A stretch of 64,000 bases of DNA from PALSA-660 sp963726435 (GCA_963726435.1 CAVSCJ010000004.1:372001-436000), one strand, 5' to 3'; shown: positions 32,559 through 41,630, counted from the stretch's first letter. A program made the numbers and translations. Notes: a model not told the origin generated them from the sequence alone.

Positions 32559-33935
32559 ATGCACGCCGCCGCCATCGTTCTCGCCGCCGGAGAGGGCACT
32601 CGCATGCGCTCCGCGCTGCCCAAGGTGGCGCACGAGATCCTTGGCGTGCCGCTCGTTCGCTGGGTTGTGGACGCCGTCAGCGGGGCCGGTATCGACCGCA
32701 TCGTCACGGTCGTCGGCTACGGCGGCGAAGCCGTCACCGACCTCGTCCCGGACACGGAGACGGTCATCCAACAGGCGCGGCTGGGGACAGGTGACGCCGT
32801 TCGCGCGGCTGCTGGCGCCCTGGCGAACTTCGATGGCCCGGTCGTTGTGATCGCCGGAGACGTCCCGCTCGTGCGCGCGGAGACGATCGCCGCGCTGCTG
32901 GAGGCGTGGCGAGGAGCCGGGGCGGCCTGCACCGTGCTCACCGCCTTCATCCCCGACCCCACCGGCTACGGGCGCGTCCTGCGCGACGAAGCCGGAGCGG
33001 TCACGGCCATCGTCGAGCACCGGGACCTCAACGACGACCAGCTCGCCGTCGGCGAGTGCAACGTCGGCATCTACTGCTTCGACGCCCGCGCGCTGTTCGA
33101 TGTGCTCGCGGGCCTCGCGCCCGCCAACGCCCAGGGTGAGTACTATCTGACCGACGTCATCGCTCTGCTCAACGAACGCAAGCTGCGGGTCACCGCGGTG
33201 GTTCTCGACGACGTCGACGAGTCCCACGGCGTGAACACACGCGTCCAGCTCGCCTCGGTCGGCCGAGTGCTGCAACGCCGCATCAACGAGGGCCACATGC
33301 TCGACGGAGTGACGATGACCGACCCCGACCTCGTCTGGATCGGCTCTGGCGTCACCCTCGGCCGCGATGTCGTCATCGAGCCGATGACCACTCTTCTGGG
33401 CGAGACGCACCTCGGCGAGGGCGCGCACGTCGGACCCAACACGCGCATCATCGACTCCACCATCGGTGCAGGCGCGACGGTCGAGCAGTCGATCGTCCGC
33501 GGTGCCACGGTCGGGGAGAGGGCTGTGGTCGGCCCGAACGCATTCCTGCGTCCGGGCTCCGTCCTGCTGGCCGGATCGCGCGCCGGGTCCTTCGTCGAGG
33601 TGAAGAACTCGACGATAGGAGAGGGCTCCAAGGTGCCGCATCTGTCCTACATCGGAGACGCTACCGTCGGCGCCGGAGTCAACGTCGGCGCGGGCGCGAT
33701 CACATGCAACTACGACGGGAGCGACAAGCACCGCACGATCATCGGCGACGGCGCCTTCATCGGTTCGGATACGATGCTGGTGGCGCCGGTCGAGATAGGA
33801 GCGGGCGCAGCGACCGGGGCCGGCAGCGCGATCACCAAGGACGTGCCGGCAGGAGCGCTCGGCATCGAACGTACGGCGCAGAAGAACGTGGATGGGTGGA
33901 ACGAGCGCCGCAAGGCGGCCCGTGACGACGAGTGA
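32559..33935 (+). CDS. glmU: Bifunctional GlcN-1-P acetyltransferase / GlcNAc-1-P uridylyltransferase
   Basis: 458 residues, full length. N-terminal pyrophosphorylase: L-A-A-G-E-G-T-R-M-R-S-A-L-P-K, G-T-G-D-A-V, G-D-V-P-L-V. C-terminal left-handed beta-helix of hexapeptide repeats with R-P-G-S-V-L and V-E-V-K-N-S, and Y-I-G-D-A and N-Y-D-G, as in acetyltransferase sites. Makes UDP-GlcNAc for peptidoglycan. The ATG at 32559 is preferred over the GTG at 32541, since AGAGGAG lies 7 bases before it. Followed by prs, as in Bacillus. Confidence 0.95.
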   Translation: MHAAAIVLAAGEGTRMRSALPKVAHEILGVPLVRWVVDAVSGAGIDRIVTVVGYGGEAVTDLVPDTETVIQQARLGTGDAVRAAAGALANFDGPVVVIAGDVPLVRAETIAALLEAWRGAGAACTVLTAFIPDPTGYGRVLRDEAGAVTAIVEHRDLNDDQLAVGECNVGIYCFDARALFDVLAGLAPANAQGEYYLTDVIALLNERKLRVTAVVLDDVDESHGVNTRVQLASVGRVLQRRINEGHMLDGVTMTDPDLVWIGSGVTLGRDVVIEPMTTLLGETHLGEGAHVGPNTRIIDSTIGAGATVEQSIVRGATVGERAVVGPNAFLRPGSVLLAGSRAGSFVEVKNSTIGEGSKVPHLSYIGDATVGAGVNVGAGAITCNYDGSDKHRTIIGDGAFIGSDTMLVAPVEIGAGAATGAGSAITKDVPAGALGIERTAQKNVDGWNERRKAARDDE

Positions 33936-33954
33936 AGGGGTGCGAACCGGCGCG

Positions 33955-34914
33955 ATGGGCGAGATGAGCAAGCGCATGATGGTCTTCTCGGGTACGGCCA
34001 ATCCGGAGATCGCTGACGGGATCTCCAAGCACCTCGGGATCGATCTCGGCAACGTGAGGATCAAGCGCTTCGCCAACGGCGAGATCTACGTTCGGTACTT
34101 GGAGAGCGTCCGGGGCGCGGACGTGTTCCTGGTGCAGTCGATCGCCAAGCCGGTCAACGCCGCACTCATGGAGCTGCTGATAATGGCCGACGCGGCGCGC
34201 CGAGCGTCAGCTCGCACCATCACGGCGGTCATCACGCACTACGGATATGCCCGCCAGGACAAGAAGTCGGCTGCGCGTGAGCCCATCACAGCGAAGCTCG
34301 TCGCCGACCTGATCACGGTCTCGGGCGTGGATCGCGTCATCACCATGGACCTGCACCAAGGCCAGATCCAGGGCTTCTTCAACACTCCGGTCAACCACCT
34401 GACCGCGCTCCCGATCATCGCGGGCTACTTCGAGAGTCTCGGGCTGACGAACTGCTGTGTCGTCTCTCCTGATGTGGGCCGCGTGAAGGTGTGCAAGAAG
34501 CTGGCTGACATGTTGGGGGCCAGCCTCGCGATCATGCACAAGGGCCGCCCCGAGCACAACGTCGCCGAGATCACGCACGTCATCGGCGAGGTCGAGGGCA
34601 AGACCTGCATAGTCGCCGACGACATGATCGACACCGCCGGTTCCGTGACCGAGGGCGCCAAGGCTCTCATCGCCAAGGGCGCGGAGTCGGTGTACGTCGC
34701 CGCTACTCACGGCATCTTCTCGCCTCCGGCGTTCGAGCGGATCGACGCGTCTCCGATAGTCGAAGTGGTCGTCACCAACTCGCTGCCGGTGCCCGAAGGG
34801 CGGAGCAACGGCAAGCTCCACGTATTGAGCGTCGCCCCTTTGTTCGCGCACGCGATCCAAAACGTCTACGATGACGAGTCCGTGTCCGAACTGTTCGACC
34901 CCGACTTCCAGTAG
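33955..34914 (+). CDS. prs: Ribose-phosphate pyrophosphokinase
   Basis: 319 residues. M-M-V-F-S-G-T-A-N-P-E-I-A, K-R-F-A-N-G-E-I-Y-V, Y-G-Y-A-R-Q-D, D-L-H-Q-G-Q-I-Q-G-F-F and the PRPP loop V-A-D-D-M-I-D-T-A-G-S are canonical. Makes PRPP from ribose 5-phosphate and ATP for nucleotide, His and Trp synthesis. Either ATG 33955 or 33964 could be the start; the longer is given. Twenty bases after glmU, so one operon. Confidence 0.95.
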   Translation: MGEMSKRMMVFSGTANPEIADGISKHLGIDLGNVRIKRFANGEIYVRYLESVRGADVFLVQSIAKPVNAALMELLIMADAARRASARTITAVITHYGYARQDKKSAAREPITAKLVADLITVSGVDRVITMDLHQGQIQGFFNTPVNHLTALPIIAGYFESLGLTNCCVVSPDVGRVKVCKKLADMLGASLAIMHKGRPEHNVAEITHVIGEVEGKTCIVADDMIDTAGSVTEGAKALIAKGAESVYVAATHGIFSPPAFERIDASPIVEVVVTNSLPVPEGRSNGKLHVLSVAPLFAHAIQNVYDDESVSELFDPDFQ

Positions 34915-34960
34915 CGCGCGAGCGCTCGCACCGGCTACAGCGAAAGGAACGCTAAGCACA

Positions 34961-35593
34961 ATGGCAGAGAACATCGAGATGCACGCGACCACCCGCGACG
35001 TCATCGGCAAGGCCAACCGCCGTCTCGACCACGAGCGCCTGCCGGCCGTCGTCTACGGCGCGGCCGTGAAGGCGGTGCCGGTGTCGGTGGACCGTCACGA
35101 GTTCCAGCAGGTGCTCGTGCACGAGGGCAACATCTCATCGAAGCTGATCGAGATGACCGTCGACGACGGCAAGAAGCTTCACGTCATCGTGAAGGGCATC
35201 CAGCGCGACGCGCGGAGGGGCTCTCTGCAGCACGTGGACTTCTGGGCCGTCAACATGAAGCAGAACATCACCACCACGGTGCCGATCCACTTCGAGGGCG
35301 ATGCGCCGGGCGTGAAGGTCGGCGGAGTGCTCATGCACTCCGTGCAGCACATAACCATCGAAGCGCTGCCCGACAACCTGCCCGAGGCGCTCACGTTCGA
35401 TGTGTCGCAGATGGAGATCGGCGACACGGTACACGTCCGCGACCTGACCGCTCCCAAGGGCGTGACCATCCTCGACAGCGAGGACGAGATCGTCGCCAGC
35501 CTCGTGCCTCCCGTCGTCGCCGAGGAGGAAGAGGTCGTTGCTGAGGAGCAGGCCGAGCCCGAGGTCATCGGCGAGACGCCGGAAGAGGAGTAG
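34961..35593 (+). CDS. rplY: 50S ribosomal protein L25/general stress protein Ctc
   Basis: 210 residues: an L25 5S-rRNA-binding domain (residues about 5-95, A-N-R-R-L-D ... L-P-A-V-V-Y-G) plus the C-terminal TL5/Ctc beta domain (about 100-185) and a Glu-rich acidic tail, so it is the long Ctc form. Incorporates into the 5S-RNA region of the large subunit; stress-induced in Bacillus. GAAAGGAAC precedes the ATG. Position between prs and pth is the same as ctc. Confidence 0.93.
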   Translation: MAENIEMHATTRDVIGKANRRLDHERLPAVVYGAAVKAVPVSVDRHEFQQVLVHEGNISSKLIEMTVDDGKKLHVIVKGIQRDARRGSLQHVDFWAVNMKQNITTTVPIHFEGDAPGVKVGGVLMHSVQHITIEALPDNLPEALTFDVSQMEIGDTVHVRDLTAPKGVTILDSEDEIVASLVPPVVAEEEEVVAEEQAEPEVIGETPEEE

Positions 35594-35604
35594 TCGCACA
35601 GCAT

Positions 35605-36165
35605 ATGACGCGACTCGTGATCGGCCTCGGCAACCCGGGCCCCGACTACGCTCATACGCGCCACAACGCAGGGTTCCTGGTCGTCGACCTGCTTGCCTCC
35701 ACGCTCGGGGGCTCGTACTGGAAGGACGAGGCGGGGGCCAAGACCACCAGGGTCCGCCTGGGCGACGAGGACGTCGTCCTCGCGAAGCCGCAGGCATTCA
35801 TGAACGTGTCCGGCAAGGCGGTCAGGCGGCTCGTCGAGGCGTACGGCGTTCCTCTCGGAGAGGTCGTGGTGGTCCACGACGACCTCGATCTGCCCGAGGG
35901 CGACGTCCGCGCGAAGAGCGGCGGCGGCCACGGCGGCCACAACGGCCTGCGCTCGCTGCACGAGGCGGTCGGCGACGACTACATGCGCGTGCGCGTGGGT
36001 ATCGGGCGCCCGCCCGGGCGCATGGATCCCGCGGACTACGTGTTGGAGCCGCTGCGCGGCGAGAAGCTGGAGCGCCTCGAAGGTTCGGTGCCGACGGCCG
36101 CGCAGGCCGTCATCGACGTGCTGGAGCACGGCATCGACGCCGCTATGAGCGAGCACAACCAGTAG
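35605..36165 (+). CDS. pth: Peptidyl-tRNA hydrolase
   Basis: 186 residues. G-L-G-N-P-G-P-D-Y-A-H-T-R-H-N-A-G-F with the catalytic His, K-P-Q-A-F-M-N-V-S-G, H-D-D-L-D-L-P-E-G and G-G-G-H-G-G-H-N-G-L-R-S are all present. Releases peptides from dropped-off peptidyl-tRNA. The conserved core block ends here; the following 170 bases hold a direct repeat. Confidence 0.95.
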   Translation: MTRLVIGLGNPGPDYAHTRHNAGFLVVDLLASTLGGSYWKDEAGAKTTRVRLGDEDVVLAKPQAFMNVSGKAVRRLVEAYGVPLGEVVVVHDDLDLPEGDVRAKSGGGHGGHNGLRSLHEAVGDDYMRVRVGIGRPPGRMDPADYVLEPLRGEKLERLEGSVPTAAQAVIDVLEHGIDAAMSEHNQ

Positions 36166-36179
36166 CTCCAAGCGCCGAA

Positions 36180-36300
36180 GCTACCTCGCCGCGGGGCTTC
36201 CGGCTCAGACAATCGTCGCGTCCTGACGAGCGCCGCGGCTACCCCGCCGTAGGGGTGCCCGGGCTCAGACAATCGTCGCTGCGCTCCTCAACTCGCCGGA
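36180..36300. repeat. Two copies of a 60-base direct repeat (REP-like)
   Basis: GGCTCAGACAATCGTCGC occurs at 36202-36219 and 36262-36279, exactly 60 bases apart. The preceding bases are also alike (CTACC-CGCCG-GGGG), so the whole unit is duplicated. Lies between the convergent pth and M23 genes and contains no gene. Could be a dispersed intergenic repeat. Confidence 0.75.
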
Positions 36301-36335
36301 TCACCCCCACGGCGGCGCCGCGACGCAGTGAGCTG

Positions 36336-37541
36336 CTACAGGTAGTTCAGCGGGTTCTTCGGAGCGCCGTTCACGCGCACCTCGAAGTGCAGGTGCGCGC
36401 CGGTCGACATGCCGGTCGAACCGACCTTGCCGACGGTGTCCCCCTCGGTGACGTGCTGCCCCTTGCTGACCAGGATCTTGCTCTGGTGGGCGTAGCAGGT
36501 CACCAGCCCGTCGCCGTGGTCGATCATGGTGAAGTTGCCGTACCCGCCATTGTAGCCGGCGTAGATCACCTTGCCGGAGCCGGCGGCGACTATCCGCGCC
36601 CCGTACGGCACGTGGATGTCGATGCCGGTGTGCATCTTGCGGACGTGCAGGATGGGGTGCATCCGCATGCCGAAGGGCGAGGAGACGCGCGTGTAGCCCG
36701 GTGTCGGCCAGGCGAAGGTGCCCGCGTACTTGCCGCTCCCGTACGATCCGCCGCTCCTGAGGAGTTCGGCGATGCGGGCCGACTCCTGTTCCTCGGCCAG
36801 GGCCATCGCGCGGAGCCGGGCCACGTTCTTCTTGGTCTGCGCCAACAGGGCGGCCTTCTGGTTCTGGACCGTCTGCTCGGCGGCTCTCTTCGCGTCTCGC
36901 GAGGATTGCAGCGTCTTGAGGCCAAGCTCCTCGGCGCGGATCTCGGTCCGCTTGTTCTGCACCGCCTCCATCGTCCGCGCGAGCTCGGCGTTGGCCTGCT
37001 CGAGTGCGACGCGGTCGGCGTCCAACCCGGCGGCGGTGTCCTCGTCGTCGCGGATGAGCATCGTGACGAATTCGGTGCGCTGGATGAGGTCGGCGAGGCT
37101 CTCCGAGCTGAGAAGCATCTCGACGTAGGCCCAGTCGCCGGTCCGGTAGTAGGTGTCGACGCGCGCGGCCAGGGCCGCGGACCGCTCATCGTACTGGAAC
37201 TGCAGGTCGGCGATCTGGGCTTCGCGGGAGCTGACCTCGGCGCGGAGGAGTTCGATCTGAGAGTCGAGATTGGCGCGCCGCGCCGACGCCGTGCCGATCT
37301 GCGCGCCCAGAGTCTCCAACTCGGCCTCGAGCGCACTGATCTGCTTCTCGAGCTTCTCCGTCTCGCTCAGCAGGTCGTTCGCCTTGATCTGCTCGGCAGC
37401 CGCCTTCTTGCGTGCCGCTTCAGCAGCAGCCTTGTGCGCCGCTACGTCCTTGCTGGAGTACGCGGAAGCGACTCCTGGCGCGATCATGCACGCGGCAAGG
37501 AGGGCGACGAGGAGGATGCGCGGGGCGCGAGGAAGGCGCAT
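36336..37541 (-). CDS. M23 peptidoglycan endopeptidase with long coiled coil (EnvC/NlpD-like)
   Basis: 401 residues. Signal peptide (I-L-L-V-A-L-L-A-A-C-M-I-A-P-G-V-A-S-A), a Lys/Glu/Ala-rich coiled coil (about 30-255) and a C-terminal LytM domain with M-H-T-G-I-D-I and H-L-H-F-E-V, the zinc-binding His/Asp and HxH pair, so catalysis is likely intact. Secreted; cleaves cross-bridges or activates amidases at division. The ATG at 37541 is used; GGAGG lies 14 bases upstream. Convergent with pth. Confidence 0.9.
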   Translation of the reverse strand: MRLPRAPRILLVALLAACMIAPGVASAYSSKDVAAHKAAAEAARKKAAAEQIKANDLLSETEKLEKQISALEAELETLGAQIGTASARRANLDSQIELLRAEVSSREAQIADLQFQYDERSAALAARVDTYYRTGDWAYVEMLLSSESLADLIQRTEFVTMLIRDDEDTAAGLDADRVALEQANAELARTMEAVQNKRTEIRAEELGLKTLQSSRDAKRAAEQTVQNQKAALLAQTKKNVARLRAMALAEEQESARIAELLRSGGSYGSGKYAGTFAWPTPGYTRVSSPFGMRMHPILHVRKMHTGIDIHVPYGARIVAAGSGKVIYAGYNGGYGNFTMIDHGDGLVTCYAHQSKILVSKGQHVTEGDTVGKVGSTGMSTGAHLHFEVRVNGAPKNPLNYL

Positions 37542-37701
37542 GGGTCGGTATCTACCTCCGGGCGGGCTTGTTCGACTGCAGATGCTGCGAATCCCGCGTG
37601 GTGCACGGTCGCACCGCAGGAAATGGTACCACAGCGTTGACTCGCCGCCCCCGGAGGGGTACGTACTACCGCAGTACGCAAATCGACAGAAGGAGACTGG
37701 T

Positions 37702-38073
37702 ATGAGCGACATGACGCCTCCCCCGGCTCCACCCGCGGCCCCGCCGATGGCGCCGGCGCCGGCTGGCGGCTACATGCCCGCGAGCGAGAACAGCAAGATC
37801 CTCGCTGGCATCGGCTACATCGTGCCGATCGTGGCGCTCGTAGCGCTGCTGATAGACCCGTACAAGGACGAGCCGTTCGTCAAGTTCAACGGCATCCAGG
37901 CGCTCGGATTGTGGGTCATCGCGGTCGTGCTGGGCTGGATCCCGTTCGTCGGCTGGCTCCTGTGGCTCGTTGTCGCGGTCTTCGCCATCATCGCCGCGAT
38001 CAACACGTTCCAAGGCAAGTACTACGAGGTCCCGGCTCTCGGCGGCTTGCTGAAGGGCTGGTTCAACGTCTAG
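37702..38073 (+). CDS. DUF4870/Tic20-like small membrane protein
   Basis: 123 residues. Pro/Ala-rich cytoplasmic N-terminus (about 30 residues), then three hydrophobic segments; K-I-L-A-G-I-G-Y-I-V-P-I-V-A-L, E-P-F-V-K-F-N-G-I-Q-A-L-G-L, and G-W-I-P-F-V-G-W-L-L-W fit the DUF4870/YtrH-like pattern. AAGGAG ribosome site. Followed by a strong hairpin. Function unknown. Confidence 0.7.
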   Translation: MSDMTPPPAPPAAPPMAPAPAGGYMPASENSKILAGIGYIVPIVALVALLIDPYKDEPFVKFNGIQALGLWVIAVVLGWIPFVGWLLWLVVAVFAIIAAINTFQGKYYEVPALGGLLKGWFNV

Positions 38074-38095
38074 GAGCCTGTGCGCTGCTTCCTGG

Positions 38096-38126
38096 AAGGG
38101 CGGGCCGCCGGTGGCGGTCCGCCCTT
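38096..38126. terminator. Terminator between the small membrane protein and apbE
   Basis: AAGGGCGG / CCGCCCTT stem with GC-rich loop. Lies between two convergent genes and may serve both. Confidence 0.7.
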
Positions 38127-38158
38127 AGCGTCGCCAAGGGCACGCGCCATTCGTCCGC

Positions 38159-39166
38159 CTAGGGCCGCGGCTTGGCTTCTTCGGAGAGCGTGACCGGGAA
38201 CGTCTCGGGCACCGATGAGTACGCGGTGCCGGTGTCGTCGACGAGGTAGACGCCCAGCGCGTGCGCACGCGCGTACGCGAGCGCGGGGTTGCGTCCCATC
38301 ACGAACAGCGCGGTCGAGAGGATGTCGGCGTCGAGGCCGCTCATCTGCCCGAACACCGTGAGCGAGCGCAGGCCGCGCGCCGGGAGCCCGGTCGCCGGAT
38401 CCAGGATGTGGTGGTAGCGCACGCCGTCGCGCTCGAAGTAGACCTGGTAGTCGCCGGAGGTCGATACCGAAAGGGTGCTCTCGGACGATACGACCGCCAG
38501 TACCCGGCCGACCTCGCGAGGGTCCTCGATGCCGACCCTCCATGGCTGTCCATCCGGCTTGCTGCCGAAGGCCAGCGTGGAGGAGCCCGCGGTGATCAGC
38601 GCCGGGTAGTCGCGCAGTGCCGCCGCCGCGCGGTCGAGGGCGAGGCCCTTCGAGGCGCCGCCGAAGTCGAGGCCGGGGGTGCCGACCTCCTGACGCCCCA
38701 CGAACATCGCCGTCCCGTCAGCGCGGACGTCCAGAGTCTCGGCCGCAGTCGCTGCCGACCGCAGCGTCTCCGTGCCCGGCACGCTCCCGGCGCCGCCGAA
38801 GTCGTAAAGGTTCGTGACCCCGAACATCGCGGCGCTGAACTGGGCGGCAACATCGAGTTCCCACGTCCGGTCCAGAATGAGCAGCGCGTCCTCCGGAAGC
38901 TTGTACGCTTTGAACGGCGCGCGATTGAACGCCGAGATGGTCGAGGTGGCGTCGTAGGGGCTCAGCTCCGACTCGACAGCGCTCATGGCGCCGAAGGCGG
39001 CGTCGATCGCGGGAGCGGCGGCCGAGGCGTCGGCGCTGTAGACGGCGACGCTGACAGCGGTGCCGAGCACCTCCCGGCTCTCGGTGACGGGCCCGGCGGC
39101 AGGCGCGCATCCGGCCAGCGACGCGACGAGAGCGAGCGCGGCAAGGGACGCGACCACGCGATGCAC
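38159..39166 (-). CDS. apbE: FAD:protein FMN transferase, lipoprotein
   Basis: 335 residues. GTG start with GAGGAGG upstream and a lipoprotein signal ending L-A-G-C. ApbE motifs: G-T-A-V-S-V-A-V-Y, L-D-F-G-G-A-S-K-G-L-A-L-D, S-T-S-G-D-Y and H-H-I-L-D-P-A-T-G. Transfers FMN from FAD to threonine in target flavoproteins outside the cell (for example Rnf or Nqr subunits). No such target is encoded in this window. Divergent from the NfnAB-like genes. Confidence 0.9.
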   Translation of the reverse strand: MHRVVASLAALALVASLAGCAPAAGPVTESREVLGTAVSVAVYSADASAAAPAIDAAFGAMSAVESELSPYDATSTISAFNRAPFKAYKLPEDALLILDRTWELDVAAQFSAAMFGVTNLYDFGGAGSVPGTETLRSAATAAETLDVRADGTAMFVGRQEVGTPGLDFGGASKGLALDRAAAALRDYPALITAGSSTLAFGSKPDGQPWRVGIEDPREVGRVLAVVSSESTLSVSTSGDYQVYFERDGVRYHHILDPATGLPARGLRSLTVFGQMSGLDADILSTALFVMGRNPALAYARAHALGVYLVDDTGTAYSSVPETFPVTLSEEAKPRP

Positions 39167-39263
39167 GCCCGCCTCCTCGCCTTCGCCGCCTTCGTGACCC
39201 GGCAAGTATACTGATGCGCACCGCCTCCGCAGGCGCCCCGTCTCACAAGACGCAAGGACGTCC

Positions 39264-40103
39264 ATGTTCGAGATCCTCGCCACACGCCAGCTCTCGGATG
39301 CCGTCATCGAGATGACCGTCGCAGCTCCCGCCATCGCTCGCAAGGCGGCCGCGGGGCAGTTCTTCATCCTGCGCGTCGGCGAGCGCGGCGAGCGCGTGCC
39401 CTTCACCTTCTCGGACTGGTCGGCGCAGGAGGGCTGGATCCGCTTCATCTTCATGCGGGTCGGCGCGACCACCCACAAGCTGACACACGCGAGCGCCGGC
39501 GACTCTCTCGCAGACGTCGTGGGACCGCTCGGGATCCCGAGCCGCACCGGCGACCTCGGCCGCGTCGCGGTGGTCGGCGGCGGCGTGGGCGCCGCGGTCG
39601 CGTATCCCGTGGCGCGCGCGATGTGCGCGGCGGGCGACGCGGTGACCGTCATCCTGGGCGCACGCACGAAGGAGTTGCTCATCCTCGAGGAGGAGTTCCG
39701 CGCCCTGCCGCTCGCGCGGCTCGTGGTCGTGACCGATGATGGCTCCGCGGGCGAGAAAGGCCTGGTCACGCACCCGCTGAAGGCCATGTGCGCCAGGGGC
39801 GAGATCGACCACGCGATGGCGATCGGCCCGGCCATAATGATGAAGTTCTGCGCCGAGACCACGCGCGAGTTCGACGTCCCGACGGTCGTCTCCCTCAACC
39901 CCATCATGGTCGACGGCACAGGCATGTGCGGCGCCTGCCGGGTGAGCGTCGGCGGTGTGACGAAGTTCGGTTGCGTCGACGGTCCGGACTTCGACGGCCA
40001 CCTCGTCGACTTCGAAGAGCTGATGAGCCGACAGCGCGTCTACGTCGACGACGAGCGCGAGGCGGACACGGAGTACAGCAAGGGGTGCGCGTGTCATCCC
40101 TAG
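39264..40103 (+). CDS. Sulfide/dihydroorotate dehydrogenase-like FAD/NAD-binding subunit (NfnA/SudB-like)
   Basis: 279 residues. Ferredoxin-NADP reductase fold: F-F-I-L-R-V-G-E-R-G-E-R-V-P-F-T-F-S-D (FAD), V-V-G-G-G-V-G-A-A-V (NAD(H)), and a C-terminal [2Fe-2S] motif G-M-C-G-A-C-R-V-S-V ... F-G-C-V-D-G-P. This is the small subunit of the NADH-dependent ferredoxin:NADP oxidoreductase. It overlaps the following large-subunit gene by 13 bases. The complex would bifurcate electrons among NADH, NADPH and ferredoxin, typical of anaerobic metabolism. Confidence 0.88.
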   Translation: MFEILATRQLSDAVIEMTVAAPAIARKAAAGQFFILRVGERGERVPFTFSDWSAQEGWIRFIFMRVGATTHKLTHASAGDSLADVVGPLGIPSRTGDLGRVAVVGGGVGAAVAYPVARAMCAAGDAVTVILGARTKELLILEEEFRALPLARLVVVTDDGSAGEKGLVTHPLKAMCARGEIDHAMAIGPAIMMKFCAETTREFDVPTVVSLNPIMVDGTGMCGACRVSVGGVTKFGCVDGPDFDGHLVDFEELMSRQRVYVDDEREADTEYSKGCACHP

Positions 40104-41533
40104 ACGAGAGCGGAGCGTTGAGCCGGCACCGCCCCAGCCGCGCTCCCCGCACGCCGATGGCCGAGCGCGACCCGGCCGATCGCCGCATGTCGTTCAGCGA
40201 GGTCGGCTACGGCTACAGCGCCGAGGAGGCCCACGGCGAGGCGATGCGATGCCTGCAGTGCCTCAAGCCGACCTGCATCGACGGGTGTCCGGTCCACATC
40301 GACATCAAGTCCTTCATCGGGAAGATGATCGAGGGCGACGAGCGCGGCGCTGTCGAGGTGCTCAAGGCGCGCAACGCCCTGCCGGCCGCGTGCGGCCGTG
40401 TCTGCCCGCAGGAGGAGCAGTGCGAGGCGTCGTGCGTGCTCGGGCGAACGCGCGAGCCCGTCGCGATCGGTCGCCTCGAGCGCTACCTCGGCGACCTCGA
40501 CCTCTCGTGCGAGATCGCGGACCGCTGCCGCCCCGAACTCGCGCCGCCCTCGGGCAAGCGCGTAGCGGTGGTCGGTTCGGGGCCGTCGGGTCTGGCGTGC
40601 GCCGGCGAGCTCGCGATGCTCGGACACGACGTCACCGTCTTCGAGTCGCTCCACATTCCCGGCGGCGTGCTCGTCTACGGCATCCCCGAGTTCCGGCTTC
40701 CCAAGGCGATAGTCGCTGCCGAGATAGAGATGCTTCGCGTCCAAGGCGTCAGGGTCGTCACCGACGTTGTGATCGGCGCCACGCACACCGTGGGCGAGCT
40801 GCTGGCGGAGCAGGGCTTCGACGCGGTGTTCATCGGGTCCGGGGCGGGTCTGCCGATCTTCATGGGCATCCCGGGCGAGAACCTCAACGGGGTCTACTCG
40901 GCCAACGAGTTCCTCACCCGCGTGAACCTGATGCGCGCCTACGAGTTCCCGCGCTCCGACACTCCGGTGTGGCGGGGGCGCAAGGTCGCGGTGGTCGGGG
41001 GCGGCAACGTCGCCATCGACTCGGCGCGCACGGCGCTGCGCCTCGGCGCCGAGGAGGTCTTCCTCGTATACCGGCGCACCGAAGACGAGATGCCGGCGCG
41101 CAAGGAGGAGGTCCACCACGCCCGGCAGGAGGGCGTCGAGTTCAAGATGCTGTGCTCCCCGGTGGCGGTGGTCGGTCGCGACGGCTTCGTGACCGGGATG
41201 GTGGCGACGCGGATGGAGCTGGGCGAGCCCGATTCCTCGGGCCGCCGTGCGCCGGTCTGCGTGCTCGGCTCCGATTTCGAGATCGAGTGCGACACCGTGG
41301 TCATCGCCGTTGGCACCCGCGCGAACCCGCTGCTGTCCAAGGCTGCGCCGGAGCTCGAGCTCGACAGCCGCGGCTACATCGCCGTGGGCGAGAACGGCGC
41401 GACCAGCATGCCCGGCGTGTACGCGGGCGGTGACATCGTCACCGGCTCGGCCACGGTCATCCTCGCGATGGGCGCCGGCAAGACCTGCGCGCGCTCCATC
41501 GACTCCTGGGTGCGCCGCGAGCGCCGACCGTGA
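40091..41533 (+). CDS. gltA: NADPH-dependent glutamate synthase-like large subunit (NfnB/GltA)
   Basis: 480 residues. N-terminal iron-sulfur region C-L-Q-C-L-K-P-T-C-I-D-G-C-P and C-G-R-V-C-P-Q-E-E-Q-C-E-A-S-C; FAD loop V-V-G-S-G-P-S-G-L-A; NADP loop V-V-G-G-G-N-V-A-I-D; C-terminal G-V-Y-A-G-G-D-I-V-T-G. Annotated in databases as glutamate synthase small subunit, but with the NfnA-like partner next door the NfnB role is more likely. GTG 40091 is given; GTG 40085 also fits. Cytosolic. Confidence 0.88.
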   Translation: MSSLDESGALSRHRPSRAPRTPMAERDPADRRMSFSEVGYGYSAEEAHGEAMRCLQCLKPTCIDGCPVHIDIKSFIGKMIEGDERGAVEVLKARNALPAACGRVCPQEEQCEASCVLGRTREPVAIGRLERYLGDLDLSCEIADRCRPELAPPSGKRVAVVGSGPSGLACAGELAMLGHDVTVFESLHIPGGVLVYGIPEFRLPKAIVAAEIEMLRVQGVRVVTDVVIGATHTVGELLAEQGFDAVFIGSGAGLPIFMGIPGENLNGVYSANEFLTRVNLMRAYEFPRSDTPVWRGRKVAVVGGGNVAIDSARTALRLGAEEVFLVYRRTEDEMPARKEEVHHARQEGVEFKMLCSPVAVVGRDGFVTGMVATRMELGEPDSSGRRAPVCVLGSDFEIECDTVVIAVGTRANPLLSKAAPELELDSRGYIAVGENGATSMPGVYAGGDIVTGSATVILAMGAGKTCARSIDSWVRRERRP

Positions 41534-41579
41534 CATCGTCCGAGGACGAACGGGCGCGGTAGGGTTCCGCCCAGTTCGG

Positions 41580-41585
41580 TATAAT
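41580..41585 (+). promoter_or_regulatory. Possible -10 element of the response regulator
   Basis: TATAAT at 41580-41585 in GC-rich DNA, 46 bases before the start; no good -35. Confidence 0.4.
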
Positions 41586-41630
41586 CCCGACGAACGGTAG
41601 ATACAAGCCGCCCGCCTCATGGAGGACGAG

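Noticed and set aside
36180..36300. Direct repeats considered as a CRISPR array
   Set aside because: Only two copies, repeats plus flanks similar rather than spacers unique, and no cas gene.
35538..37640. 700-codon open frame on the plus strand over pth and the M23 gene
   Set aside because: Shadow of pth in another frame and antisense of the M23 gene.
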